From Dysgonamonadaceae bacterium (GTDB lineage: Bacteria > Bacteroidota > Bacteroidia > Bacteroidales > Dysgonomonadaceae): a stretch of DNA of 36,040 bases. The stretch covers positions 1-36,040 of the forward strand of contig JARICS010000026.1 of assembly GCA_029264035.1 (NCBI GenBank), given 5' to 3'. The notes beneath the pieces are model-generated. The model was not told where the DNA came from, ran no database searches, and saw only the letters and a program-made list of their open reading frames with translations. Shown piece by piece: positions 1-10,321 of the stretch (position 1 is the stretch's first letter; each line of letters begins with the position of its first letter). The position numbers and the translations under genes are program-made.

Positions 1-2
1 GT

Positions 3-617
3 GAAGCGGAAGCTAATATTATAGTAGAAAAGTTTTTTGAAGACTTACCCGAAATGCAACGAAGGCTAACAAAAGATGCCTACAGCTATCTTGCCAACGA
101 CCCTGCAGCAAAGAGTTTGGAGGAAGTAATACTTACCTACCCTGGGTTCTTCGCTTTGAGTGTACATCGCATTGCACACAAATTTCATGAATTAGGAGTT
201 CCGCTCATTCCAAGATTGTTTTCAGAATATGCCCATTCTAAAGTTGGCATCGACATCCATCCTGGAGCAAAGATTGGAAAGAATCTATTTCTTGATCATG
301 GCACTGGTATTGTAATAGGCGAGACAACGGTGGTGGGCAACAATGTGAAGATATACCAAGGTGTAACATTGGGTGCATTGTATCTAGAGAAGGCATTATC
401 ATCAGTAAAACGACATCCCACTGTAGAGGATAATGTGGTGATATATGCAGGTGCTACAATTTTAGGTGGTGACACTGTCATAGGTCGTCACTCCACAATT
501 GGTGGTGGAGCTTGGGTTACAAGGAGTGTCATTCCTTACTCTTTGGTTTATAATAAGGTAGATGTCAAAATTAAAACAGTGAAAGATTTTGAAGAGCCGA
601 ACGACTTTGTCATATAG
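3..617 (+). CDS. cysE: Serine O-acetyltransferase, 5' end outside the window (frame is open from base 3 upstream of the ATG at 54)
   Basis: Left-handed beta-helix hexapeptide repeats, HPGAKIGKNLFLDHGTGIVIGETTVVGNNVKIYQGVTLG motif typical of CysE/EpsC; adjacent to cysK. Confidence 0.93.
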   Translation, partial: EAEANIIVEKFFEDLPEMQRRLTKDAYSYLANDPAAKSLEEVILTYPGFFALSVHRIAHKFHELGVPLIPRLFSEYAHSKVGIDIHPGAKIGKNLFLDHGTGIVIGETTVVGNNVKIYQGVTLGALYLEKALSSVKRHPTVEDNVVIYAGATILGGDTVIGRHSTIGGGAWVTRSVIPYSLVYNKVDVKIKTVKDFEEPNDFVI

Positions 618-710
618 TCTGCGTTACAAGGAATAGAAGTTCCTTGCAAATGTTGACCTCAAAGCTGAAAAGAGCTCACAAAAGTCTCGTCACATTAAAT
701 ACAACAACAG

Positions 711-1619
711 ATGAAATACAACAACATTTTAGAACTAATTGGCAACACGCCACATGTACGTTTAAATAGATTATTCCCCCATCATGAAGTTTGGATTAAA
801 CTCGAAAAACAAAATCCAGGTGGAAGTCTCAAAGATAGAATTGCGTTGGCAATGATTGAAGATGCAGAAAAAAGCGGACTCTTAAAACCGGGAAGTACCA
901 TCATAGAGCCCTCGTCGGGCAATACTGGCGTGGGAGTTAGCTTTGTAGGGCTAGTGAAAGGCTACAAAGTGATTGTAACCATGCCTGAGTCAATGTCTCC
1001 AGAACGCCGCAAGTTGATATCACTTTATGGTGCAGAATTGGTGTTGACTCCTCGCGAACTTGGGATGAAAGGAGCTATTGCCAAAGCTGAAGAGCTAAAA
1101 GAACAAACTAAGAACAGTTGGATTCCACAACAATTTCGCAACTTGTCCAATCCTGCCATTCATGCCACTACTACGGCTCAAGAGATAATAGCTGATTTCC
1201 CAGAAGGCTTCGATTACCTTATTACAGGTGTGGGCACGGGAGGGCACATTACGGGTGTGGGCACTGAATTGAAAAACGTATTTCCAAACATACAAGTCTT
1301 TGCAGTGGAGCCAACAGATTCTCCTGTTATATCGGGGGGAAACCCTGGTCCTCACGCTCTTCAAGGAATTGGTGCAGGCTTCATCCCCGAAACGTTAGAT
1401 GTGGATGTTCTAGATGGTGCAATACAAATTGAAAAGGAAGAGGCCTATGAGTACACACGCAAACTAGCAAGCCTAGAGGGTATTTGCTGTGGCATTTCAA
1501 CAGGAGCGTCTCTTGCTGCTGTTGCCAAGAAATGCGCCGAATTTACTGAAAGAAAGAAAATACTTACTTTCAATTATGATACAGGAGAGCGGTATTTGTC
1601 TGTAGAAGGGTTGTTTTAG
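711..1619 (+). CDS. cysK: Cysteine synthase (O-acetylserine sulfhydrylase, PLP fold type II)
   Basis: [14 protein letters not shown]-lysine motif, [10 protein letters not shown] loop, [12 protein letters not shown] phosphate-binding loop; directly follows cysE. Confidence 0.94.
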   Translation: MKYNNILELIGNTPHVRLNRLFPHHEVWIKLEKQNPGGSLKDRIALAMIEDAEKSGLLKPGSTIIEPSSGNTGVGVSFVGLVKGYKVIVTMPESMSPERRKLISLYGAELVLTPRELGMKGAIAKAEELKEQTKNSWIPQQFRNLSNPAIHATTTAQEIIADFPEGFDYLITGVGTGGHITGVGTELKNVFPNIQVFAVEPTDSPVISGGNPGPHALQGIGAGFIPETLDVDVLDGAIQIEKEEAYEYTRKLASLEGICCGISTGASLAAVAKKCAEFTERKKILTFNYDTGERYLSVEGLF

Positions 1620-1660
1620 GATTGATTATTTTGCTTTATTCATAAAAGACTATATTTGTT

Positions 1661-1698
1661 AAAGAGGTTGTTCCATTGTGAATAGCCTCTTTCTTTTT
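1661..1698 (+). terminator. Intrinsic terminator after cysK
   Basis: AAAGAGG(TTGTTC)...(GAATAG)CCTCTTT hairpin followed by CTTTTT. Confidence 0.7.
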
Positions 1699-1844
1699 AC
1701 CTATTCATTAATTGCATTACTTTATTTTACCTAAAATGAAGTATCTGAAAATTGTCCACATCTTTGTTGTTGTTTGTATGTGTATGTTTCAGATGATATA
1801 GTATATTTTGCACACTTAATTAATCTGAAAGCTGTGTAAAATAA

Positions 1845-1875
1845 TTTGTCGTCTTGATTTATTAATTTACTTTTG
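1845..1875 (+). promoter_or_regulatory. Bacteroidetes-type promoter of the susC/susD-like operon
   Basis: TTTG (1845-1848), 19-nt spacer, TACTTTTG (1868-1875), matching TTTG-N19/20-TAnnTTTG. Confidence 0.6.
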
Positions 1876-1940
1876 CAAGTGTCTTTTAGACATTGTTAAA
1901 TTTTAGACCTTGTTTATCACTAATCAATAAATTTAAAAGG

Positions 1941-4900
1941 ATGAAAGTAAAATTTTTAAAGTTGAGAAGCTTGCTCACGCTCATTATGGGAGTAATAGCT
2001 TTTAGTTTGTCTGCTCAGACTCTTACCGTAAAAGGGACAGTGACAGACGATACAGGTATGACTGTTATTGGTGCCACCATTATTGAAGAGGGCAACGCAA
2101 CTCGCGGAACTGTTACAGATATTGATGGCAACTACGAGTTGAGCAACTTGCCTAGCAATGCTAAACTAGTGTTTAGCTATGTTGGCTTCAAATCGCAAAC
2201 AGTTTCTGTTAATGGACGATCTACAATTGACGTAGTTATGTCTTCAGACACAGAGCTACTAGATGAAATAGTAGTTGTAGGTTTTGGTACGCAGAAAAAA
2301 GTGAACCTCACAGGTTCAGTTGCTACAATTGATAGCAAAATGCTTGAAAGCAGACCTATCACCAGTGTGTCTGCAGGCCTTGCAGGACTGTTGCCAGGTG
2401 TATCAGTAAGACAGTCTTCTGGTTTACCAGGAGGTGATGGAGGTACTATCAGAATTCGAGGTACAGGTACATTAAACCAATCATCGCCAATGGTGATTAT
2501 TGATGGAGTTGAGGCTTCATTAAATGATGTTCAAGCAAATGATATTGCTAGTATTTCTGTATTGAAAGATGCTGCTTCTGCAGCTATTTATGGTTCTAAG
2601 GCTGCTAATGGTGTTATCTTGATTACAACAAAAGCAGGAAAATCAGGCAAGCCTGTTGTAAGCTACATGGGAGACTTTGGATGGCAAGCGGCAACTCAAT
2701 TGCCAGAGTATTTAGGGTCATATGACTATGGTGTTCTATACAATGAAGCATTAACAAACAGTGGAAAAGCTGCTAAGTTTACCGAAAATGACTTGAAGCT
2801 CTTTAAAGATGGATCTGACCCTTATGGTCATCCAAATACCGATTGGCAAGATTTGCTTTACCAAGGTTCTGGGTTTGTTACAACTAATAACTTCTCTATG
2901 TCTGGCGGTTCTGAATACACATCTTATCGTGCAGCTATCAACTATCAGAAGCAAGATGGTATTATAAAACATACTGGCAAAGAAGAATACAGTGGTAGAG
3001 TTAACTTGACCATTACTCCTTATAAATGGCTAACTACAAACATGAACCTTTCATATGCTCAAATGGATCGTACGGAGCCAAACAATGCTTATGTTGGTGG
3101 TGGTTTAGACCAAATCATTAGACAGACCAATAGAGTTGCACCTTGGATACCTTATAAAAATGAAGATGGTTCTTATGGTACTATCTCTGATGGTAACCCG
3201 ATTGCATGGTTGGACATGGGTCCTCAAATAAATAACCAACGCAAAACATTTGTTGGAATAGGTTCTATGCAGATCACACCTATTGCAGATCTAAATATAA
3301 AAGCGCTTGTATCGCATAGAAATGTAGAATCGGATAATTCAGAAATGAATAAAGAGATTCAATACAATCCTTCAAAATATCATGGACCTACTAAATTGAC
3401 TAAGAAGTTAAGCACAAATACACGTAACACGTTTGATTTGACTGCAAATTACACAAAATCATTCAATAGCGTTCACAATATTGATGTGTTAGCGGGTTAT
3501 CATGCAGAGTCATTTGATTATAAGTATACAGAGGCTTATCGTGAAAACTTCCCAAGTAATGAATTGACAGATTTAAACGGTGGAGCTACTGCTGGAATGA
3601 AGAACGCAGGATACACTCGTGAGTTGAATATGACATCTTGGTTTGGTCGCATCAACTACGACTTTATGGGTCGCTACTTATTTGAAGCAAATGTGAGAGC
3701 CGATGGTTCTTCTCGTTTTGCAAAGGACGAAAGAGTGGGTGTTTTTCCTTCTTTCTCTGCTGGATGGAGAATTTCTGAAGAGGCATTTTTTGCAGGATTG
3801 AGAAACACAGTAGATAATCTTAAAATTAGAGCTGCATGGGGACAATTGGGTAACCAAGATGCTCTAGATGATTATTACCCAACAATTCCAACTTTGGCTT
3901 TGGGTAAAGATTATCCTTTCAATAGCGAAATAAACTCGGGTGCAGCAATTGTAAATGCAAAGAACGCTGCTTTGATTTGGGAGAAAACAACCTCAATTGG
4001 TTTAGGTATAGATGCTACAATGTTTAATAAACTAAATGTAACAGTCGACTTATATAAGAAACAGACCGAGGGTATTATCATGGAGGTGCCTGCACCTAAT
4101 GAGTTTGCATTAGAAAAATTCTATGACAACGTTGGTAAATTGGATAACCAAGGTATTGAAGTAAGTGTTGATTATTTCGATACATTTGGCGATTTTGATT
4201 TCCGTTTTGGTGGTAACGTTGCATATAATAAAAATGAGTTGGTTCAACTAGCAGGTACAGATCAAATAATTGATGGCCGTAGAATTCGTAAATTAGGCGA
4301 ATCTCTAGATTCATGGTTTGGTTATAAAACAGATGGACTGCACCAAAATGCTGCAGATATTTCGACCTATCCAACCAATACCATTTATCCTAATCAAATC
4401 AAACCTGGAGATTTGCGCTATGTAGATATCACAGGTGATGGCAAGGTTAATGCTGATGACCGTGGACTTCTAGGTAACTCAACTCCCACAGTAAATTTTG
4501 GTTTTAATCTTAGTGTGGGATACAAGAACTTCGATATTATGGCACTATTCCAAGGTGCTACAGGTGCTTATGGTTATATGGACTTTGATGCAATTGGTGC
4601 TGTAAATGGTGATGGTCAAAAACCATCTAAGTTATGGATGGATCGTTGGACACCTGAAAATCCAAACACAGATGTTCCACGTCTTATCGATAATATCTAT
4701 GGTCCTAGTATGCCTCAAAACTCTACAACTAGTTATTGGTTGAGAAGCACAGACTATCTGAGAATGAAAAATCTACAGGTGGGATACAATGTGCCAACTG
4801 AACTACTAAAAGGAATGAATATTACAAGACTAAGACTTTACTACAGTGCGCAAAACCTATTCACGGTAACACCTTATCTTAAAGGATGGGACCCTGAAGC

Positions 4901-4970
4901 TCCTTCAGGTCGTGGTAGTGGTTACCCTGTTGTAATGACCAATTCATTCGGAATTAATTTAACATTTTAA
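1941..4970 (+). CDS. SusC/RagA-family TonB-linked outer-membrane receptor
   Basis: Signal peptide (MKVKFLKLRSLLTLIMGVIAFSLSAQ), N-terminal carboxypeptidase-regulatory-like domain (VKGTVTDDTGMTVIGATI), plug motif (GTGTLNQSSPMVIIDGVEA) and C-terminal beta-barrel. The ORF track starts at 1893, but ATG 1941 opens the signal peptide. Confidence 0.95.
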   Translation: MKVKFLKLRSLLTLIMGVIAFSLSAQTLTVKGTVTDDTGMTVIGATIIEEGNATRGTVTDIDGNYELSNLPSNAKLVFSYVGFKSQTVSVNGRSTIDVVMSSDTELLDEIVVVGFGTQKKVNLTGSVATIDSKMLESRPITSVSAGLAGLLPGVSVRQSSGLPGGDGGTIRIRGTGTLNQSSPMVIIDGVEASLNDVQANDIASISVLKDAASAAIYGSKAANGVILITTKAGKSGKPVVSYMGDFGWQAATQLPEYLGSYDYGVLYNEALTNSGKAAKFTENDLKLFKDGSDPYGHPNTDWQDLLYQGSGFVTTNNFSMSGGSEYTSYRAAINYQKQDGIIKHTGKEEYSGRVNLTITPYKWLTTNMNLSYAQMDRTEPNNAYVGGGLDQIIRQTNRVAPWIPYKNEDGSYGTISDGNPIAWLDMGPQINNQRKTFVGIGSMQITPIADLNIKALVSHRNVESDNSEMNKEIQYNPSKYHGPTKLTKKLSTNTRNTFDLTANYTKSFNSVHNIDVLAGYHAESFDYKYTEAYRENFPSNELTDLNGGATAGMKNAGYTRELNMTSWFGRINYDFMGRYLFEANVRADGSSRFAKDERVGVFPSFSAGWRISEEAFFAGLRNTVDNLKIRAAWGQLGNQDALDDYYPTIPTLALGKDYPFNSEINSGAAIVNAKNAALIWEKTTSIGLGIDATMFNKLNVTVDLYKKQTEGIIMEVPAPNEFALEKFYDNVGKLDNQGIEVSVDYFDTFGDFDFRFGGNVAYNKNELVQLAGTDQIIDGRRIRKLGESLDSWFGYKTDGLHQNAADISTYPTNTIYPNQIKPGDLRYVDITGDGKVNADDRGLLGNSTPTVNFGFNLSVGYKNFDIMALFQGATGAYGYMDFDAIGAVNGDGQKPSKLWMDRWTPENPNTDVPRLIDNIYGPSMPQNSTTSYWLRSTDYLRMKNLQVGYNVPTELLKGMNITRLRLYYSAQNLFTVTPYLKGWDPEAPSGRGSGYPVVMTNSFGINLTF

Positions 4971-4985
4971 TTGAGTAAAAGCAAT

Positions 4986-6581
4986 ATGAAAAAAATAATA
5001 TATTTAATAGCAATAGTTGCTTTATTAAACGCTTGTGGGGAGTCGTTTTTGGATACTAATCCAAATGATGCTCTATCACCAAGCACCTTCTGGAAAACTA
5101 AGAAAGATTTGGACTTAGCTCTCACAGGTTGTTATAATGGTTATGAAAGTGGAGGCAATCAGTTTTACCGTGATTGTGGATCTGACAACGGATATAATAA
5201 CTTCCCTTGGGAAGGTTGGACGAATGTTGGAAATGGAAAACTATCTCCATCAGATCCAGGTGCATCTTACTATGGTTTTTCTACTATAAACAGATGTAAT
5301 GAATTTCTTGCTAATGCAGATAATGCTACAGCAGTATCAGAAGCCGACAGAGCTATTTACAAAGCTCAGGTACGTTTCATTCGCGCTTATAAGTATTATA
5401 TTTTAACAGTAAATTATGGTGATGTTCCTCTGATTAAAGAAAACTTTGATAGTCCAGAGGAGGCTAAAGTTCCAAGAGATTCTCAAGCAGATGTTCGCAA
5501 GTTTATTGAAGATGAACTAGCTGCAGTCATTGAAGTTTTGCCAGCGGCATACTCAGGTGGCGATTATGGTAAAGCTACAAAAGGTGCTGCTCAAGCACTT
5601 TTGATGAGATACCATCTTTATTTCAAGAATTATGATAAAGCTTTAGCTACTGCAAAGAGTATTAGTGGATATTCGTTGTATCCTTCTTTTGAAGGCTTAT
5701 TTGATCCTGCAAACGAGCAAAACGAAGAAGTTATTTTGTCTGTTCAGTACACACAAGACCTTTATGAATTTGACTATACTCCCTATTTACCAAATGGTAT
5801 TGGTGGTTGGTCTTCTGTAGTACCAACACAATCGTTAGTGGATGCTTTTGGTATGGCTGACGGAAAAACAATTGAAGAAGCAGAACTTGCCGGAGAATAT
5901 GATCCAACAAATCCTTTTGTTAATAGAGACCCCCGATTGAGAGCATCTATAGTATACCCAGGACAAGTGTTTGTTGGTAAAGTTTACCGCTCAATTGAAG
6001 AAAGCAGTAATGATTATTATAATAAAGCTGACAATGCTTCTAAAACAGGTTATAACTATAAGAAATACACTTCTTTTCTAGACATTAACCCAAACTCTTC
6101 TTATTGGAACATGGGTAATGACGTATTTCTTTTCCGTTATGCAGAGGTTCTTTTGACAATAGCTGAAGCTAAAATTGAGCTAAATCAAATAGATGCAGAA
6201 CTATACAAAGCTTTAGACGATGTACGCGTAAGAGCAGGAATACCTAAAGTGGATCAATCTAAATATAACAATCAGGAGAGCTTGAGAAAGCTGCTTAGAA
6301 ACGAACGTAGAGTAGAGTTTGCAATGGAAGGACTCCGTCGTGACGATATTATACGATGGGGAATTGCTAAAGATGTTTTGAATGGCAACCTGATGGGAGC
6401 AAAAAGAGGAACAGTTCTTGCAACTACTCAGCCCAATGGTGACCACAACGTTTCAATGACATTGCCTGCTAACTTGATTGAAAGCAGATCGTTTGATGTT
6501 TCTAAAAACAACCTTCTGCCTATACCGCAAAGTGCAATTGATAAGAATCCTGCATTAAAACCAAATAATCCTGGTTACTAA
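4986..6581 (+). CDS. SusD/RagB-family nutrient-binding outer-membrane lipoprotein
   Basis: Lipobox LLNACGESFLDTNPND; RxxRAYKYY-type and C-terminal RRVEFAMEGLRRDDIIRWG / LLPIPQSAIDKNP motifs; immediately follows SusC. The ORF track begins at an upstream TTG (4971); ATG 4986 is preferred. Confidence 0.95.
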   Translation: MKKIIYLIAIVALLNACGESFLDTNPNDALSPSTFWKTKKDLDLALTGCYNGYESGGNQFYRDCGSDNGYNNFPWEGWTNVGNGKLSPSDPGASYYGFSTINRCNEFLANADNATAVSEADRAIYKAQVRFIRAYKYYILTVNYGDVPLIKENFDSPEEAKVPRDSQADVRKFIEDELAAVIEVLPAAYSGGDYGKATKGAAQALLMRYHLYFKNYDKALATAKSISGYSLYPSFEGLFDPANEQNEEVILSVQYTQDLYEFDYTPYLPNGIGGWSSVVPTQSLVDAFGMADGKTIEEAELAGEYDPTNPFVNRDPRLRASIVYPGQVFVGKVYRSIEESSNDYYNKADNASKTGYNYKKYTSFLDINPNSSYWNMGNDVFLFRYAEVLLTIAEAKIELNQIDAELYKALDDVRVRAGIPKVDQSKYNNQESLRKLLRNERRVEFAMEGLRRDDIIRWGIAKDVLNGNLMGAKRGTVLATTQPNGDHNVSMTLPANLIESRSFDVSKNNLLPIPQSAIDKNPALKPNNPGY

Positions 6582-6610
6582 ATAGGTATAGAGTTATCAA
6601 TTATATAATG

Positions 6611-6645
6611 AAAAGAGGGTGTCCGATATGGGCACCCTCTTTTTC
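6611..6645 (+). terminator. Intrinsic terminator between convergent susD-like gene and mfd
   Basis: AGAGGGTG-(loop)-CACCCTCT followed by TTTTT. Confidence 0.75.
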
Positions 6646-6728
6646 GTTGTGATAAACTGTATTTGTTTGATAGTAATAGTTTTGTTGATGACAAAATTGA
6701 AGCTTTTAAGACGCAAATCATTACAACT

Positions 6729-9700
6729 CTACGATTGTTTTTTGATCTGCTCCATTATAGCCACAGCATTCTCCACACTGGTCACGTTTTTGATCGATAC
6801 AGATCGTTTCTTGCCAACCTCTCTTAGTTTACACAAACGTGTGTTGGCCATTACATAGGCTATTAGTTTGTCGAAAACAGGAGATTGATAGTAGTGCGAC
6901 TCTTTGTCTGCAACAAGATGAAGAATCATCTGTTGCCCTTTGAGTACAACCTTCTCTATGCCCAATGTTTTGGCAAGTCGTCTTAGTCTGACAATGCGTA
7001 TCAATTCTTTTCCTTGCTTGGGTACTTTACCGAAGCGATCTTCCAGTCGTTTTCCAAATTCAAATGTTTGGAGTTCTGTCTCCAAGCCATCCAGCTCGCG
7101 GTATATTGCTATTCGTTCGGCATCGTTGGGTATGTACATAACGGGGAACATGAGTTCCAAATCGCTTTCAACCAAGACATCGTCAACAAACGATTGATCT
7201 TCTGGATCTTTTTCAGCATCGTCGTCTTTAAATACATCTTTAAACTCATCTCTTCTGAGCTCTTGCATAGCCTCTTTCAGTATCTTTTGGTAGGTTTCGT
7301 AACCAAGGTCAGCAATAAATCCACTTTGCTCGGCACCCAATAGGTTGCCTGCACCTCGAATATCCAGATCTTGCATGGCAATATTGATGCCACTGCCAAG
7401 TTCAGAGAAGTCTTCGATAGCTTGCAAACGTCGGCTCGAAGCACTACTCAACGAATAGAGAGGGGGAGCCAATAAGTAGCAAAATGCTTTACGGTTGCCT
7501 CGTCCCACACGACCCCTCAGTTGATGCAAATCGCTCAATCCAAAGTTTTGAGCATTAATTACGAGAATGGTGTTCACATTGGGTATGTCTATACCCGATT
7601 CGATAATAGTGGTTGAGATGAGCACATCGAAATCGTGATTGATGAAATCGCCAATCACCTTTTCCATCTCTTTTGGGTTCATTTGACCGTGACCAACTCC
7701 TACCTTCACATCTGGGAGCTCACGCTGTATGAGCGTTTGCATCTCATAGATGTTCTGAATGCGATTGTTTACAATAAATACTTGCCCATTACGACTTACC
7801 TCAAAGTTGATGGCATCGCGAATTATTTCTAAATCGAAAGTATGAACTTCTGTTTGCACAGGATGACGGTTGGGAGGTGGTGTATTGATAGTTGTCAAAT
7901 CGCGCGAACCCATCAATGAGAACTGCAATGTGCGGGGTATGGGTGTGGCAGTCATAGTGAGCGTATCTACATTCACCTTCAATTGTTTTAACTTCTCTTT
8001 GGTTGAAACACCAAACTTTTGCTCTTCGTCTATAATCAAAAGACCAAGGTCTTTAAACTCTACATCTTTGCCAACTATCCGATGTGTACCAATAAGTACA
8101 TCTATTTTACCTTCTTTTAAATCAGCTAAGATTGCTCTCTGCTCTTTGGGGGAACGAGCACGGCTTATGTAGTCAATGGTGCAAGGAAAATCGGACAATC
8201 GTTCGCTGAAAGTATGATAATGTTGTGTGGCAAGCACCGTTGTAGGAACCAATACTGCCACTTGTTTGCCATCGGTAGCTGCTTTAAAGGCAGCACGAAT
8301 AGCTATTTCTGTTTTCCCAAAACCAACATCGCCACACACAAGCCTATCCATAGGGATGGGTTTCTCCATGTCGCTTTTCACATCGTTAGTAGCTTTTAGT
8401 TGGTCAGGTGTGTCTTCGTATTTAAATGAGGCTTCAAGCTCTGTTTGTAAATAGCTATCGGGCGAGTAGGCAAACCCTTTTTCTTGATTGCGTTCGGCGT
8501 AAAGCTTAATTAAGTCCCGTGCAATATCTTTAATCTTCGATTTTGTACGTTGCTTCACTCTCTCCCATGCTCCCGATCCTATTTTGTTGAGAGTAGGGGC
8601 GTCACCTTCTTTGCCTTTATACTTGGATATTTTGTGCAACGAGTGAATCGATACAAACACAGCATCGTTGTTGAGATAAGTAATCTTGATAACCTCTTGA
8701 ATGTTTTGACCTACTGGTAGTCTCACCAATCCTGCAAACTTGCCAATGCCATGATCTAAATGTACCACAAAGTCGCCAATCTGAAATTGATTGATCTCTT
8801 TGAGCGTGAGTGCCATTTTTCCCGATCGTACTTTGTCTGACTTGAGGTTGTACTTATGAAAACGGTTAAATATTTGATGGTCGGTAAAGCAGCAAATCTT
8901 TAGGGTATCGTCTACAAATCCTTCGTGGAGAGTGCGATTGATGGGCGTGAAAGGAATATTGTCGCCTCTGTCTTCAAAGATGACGCGCAAGCGCTCTTGT
9001 TGTTTTTCGCTATCCGATAGGATATAGATTGTGTAATCTTGTTTCACAAAACTGCTTAGTGCTTCACTAATTAGATCGAAGTTTTTGTGAAAGAGTGGCT
9101 GAGGCTTAGTTTTGAACTCCAAAGTAGCTTCGGCCAGCTCTATATTTTTACTGTCAAATCGAATGTGCGTAAATGGTTTGCTGACTGTGTGGAAATCTGT
9201 TTTAGATAGCAGATTGGGTATTGTCATCTCCACTTCGTCCAGCTCTATGTTGAGCTCGTCGGTAAAGACTGCCTCGATGCGACTCTCAATCCATTGCATG
9301 TCTTCAAACCCTACAATGGTGTTGGGCTGCAGTGCATCAAACAATGTGGAGTCTTTAGACTTGGAGTTACCAAAATGGGGCACAATGCGTATCTGCTCAA
9401 AAGGAGATTGCGAAAGTTGCGAATCGATATCAAAACTACGAATGGTTTCTACCTCATCGCCAAAAAAGTCAATCCGATAGGGGTATTCGCTTGAATAAGA
9501 GAACACATCTAGAATACTACCTCGCATAGCATATTGTCCTGGCTCATAAACATAGTCGACATATTCAAACTTGTATGAGTCTAAAAGCTTTGACACCTCA
9601 TCGCTACCAATCTCTTCCTTCACGCTTATGGAAAGAGTGTTTTGTGAGAGCGTGTTTTGCGAAACCACCTTCTCTGCTAACGCATCGGGGTAGGTTACAA

Positions 9701-10058
9701 TTATGTAAGGATCCTCAGTTTGTTGCAGACGAGCCAGCACTTCGGTTCGAAGAATTTCATTTGCAGGGTCAACCTGACCATATTTAGCTGCTCGTTTGTA
9801 GCCTGAAGGGAAAAAAAGTACTCCTTTATCTCCCAACATTTGATTTAGGTCATGATAGAAGTAACCTGCGTTTTCTAAGTTATTTAAAACATAGACATAG
9901 GGCTTCCTGTCACGGCTGAACAGTGACGCTGCAAACAGTGCTTTGGCTGAGCCATGCAATCCCTTTACTGAGAGAGATTGAACCTCGCTCAATAATTTAC
10001 TTGCGGCTGAAATATTGGCTTTTGAGCCAAAAAGTTGTAGTAGTTTTGAAATTTCCAA
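6729..10058 (-). CDS. mfd: Transcription-repair coupling factor (superfamily 2 helicase). TTG start at 10058 proposed in place of the ORF-track start at 10079
   Basis: RNAP-interacting domain (GDFVVHLDHGIGKFAGL), Walker A VCGDVGFGKTEIAIRAAF, DEEQKFGV motif II, TMTATPIPRTLQFSLMGSRD, GRVGRGNRKAFCYLL; UvrB-like N-terminal region. Confidence 0.96.
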   Translation of the reverse strand: MEISKLLQLFGSKANISAASKLLSEVQSLSVKGLHGSAKALFAASLFSRDRKPYVYVLNNLENAGYFYHDLNQMLGDKGVLFFPSGYKRAAKYGQVDPANEILRTEVLARLQQTEDPYIIVTYPDALAEKVVSQNTLSQNTLSISVKEEIGSDEVSKLLDSYKFEYVDYVYEPGQYAMRGSILDVFSYSSEYPYRIDFFGDEVETIRSFDIDSQLSQSPFEQIRIVPHFGNSKSKDSTLFDALQPNTIVGFEDMQWIESRIEAVFTDELNIELDEVEMTIPNLLSKTDFHTVSKPFTHIRFDSKNIELAEATLEFKTKPQPLFHKNFDLISEALSSFVKQDYTIYILSDSEKQQERLRVIFEDRGDNIPFTPINRTLHEGFVDDTLKICCFTDHQIFNRFHKYNLKSDKVRSGKMALTLKEINQFQIGDFVVHLDHGIGKFAGLVRLPVGQNIQEVIKITYLNNDAVFVSIHSLHKISKYKGKEGDAPTLNKIGSGAWERVKQRTKSKIKDIARDLIKLYAERNQEKGFAYSPDSYLQTELEASFKYEDTPDQLKATNDVKSDMEKPIPMDRLVCGDVGFGKTEIAIRAAFKAATDGKQVAVLVPTTVLATQHYHTFSERLSDFPCTIDYISRARSPKEQRAILADLKEGKIDVLIGTHRIVGKDVEFKDLGLLIIDEEQKFGVSTKEKLKQLKVNVDTLTMTATPIPRTLQFSLMGSRDLTTINTPPPNRHPVQTEVHTFDLEIIRDAINFEVSRNGQVFIVNNRIQNIYEMQTLIQRELPDVKVGVGHGQMNPKEMEKVIGDFINHDFDVLISTTIIESGIDIPNVNTILVINAQNFGLSDLHQLRGRVGRGNRKAFCYLLAPPLYSLSSASSRRLQAIEDFSELGSGINIAMQDLDIRGAGNLLGAEQSGFIADLGYETYQKILKEAMQELRRDEFKDVFKDDDAEKDPEDQSFVDDVLVESDLELMFPVMYIPNDAERIAIYRELDGLETELQTFEFGKRLEDRFGKVPKQGKELIRIVRLRRLAKTLGIEKVVLKGQQMILHLVADKESHYYQSPVFDKLIAYVMANTRLCKLREVGKKRSVSIKNVTSVENAVAIMEQIKKQS

Positions 10059-10076
10059 ATTGTAGAATTTAACACA

Positions 10077-10108
10077 CAAAGATAATCTTTTCGCTCAAAG
10101 TGAGCAAA
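10077..10108 (-). promoter_or_regulatory. Promoter of mfd
   Basis: On the minus strand: TTTG (10108-10105), 20-nt spacer, TATCTTTG (10084-10077). Confidence 0.6.
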
Positions 10109-10321
10109 CTAATTTATAACAACACGTTTAGATTGCATTTTTTTGATGTTTAGACCTTGCATTTATTGATTATTGAAAAAATAGACGCTGTCATAGATTC
10201 TATCAATACCAATGCCTCAATTGAGGGATAGGATTTAAACTGTCAATTTTTTAAATTGCTATCAATCTACACTTTATTACACTATAACTAATCTGAAATT
10301 CCAATTATCATCTATTTTAGT

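Noticed and set aside
627-646. CAAGGAA-TAGAAG-TTCCTTG hairpin between cysE and cysK
   Set aside because: Seven-bp stem without a T tract in a 93-bp gap; could be chance and offers no clear function.
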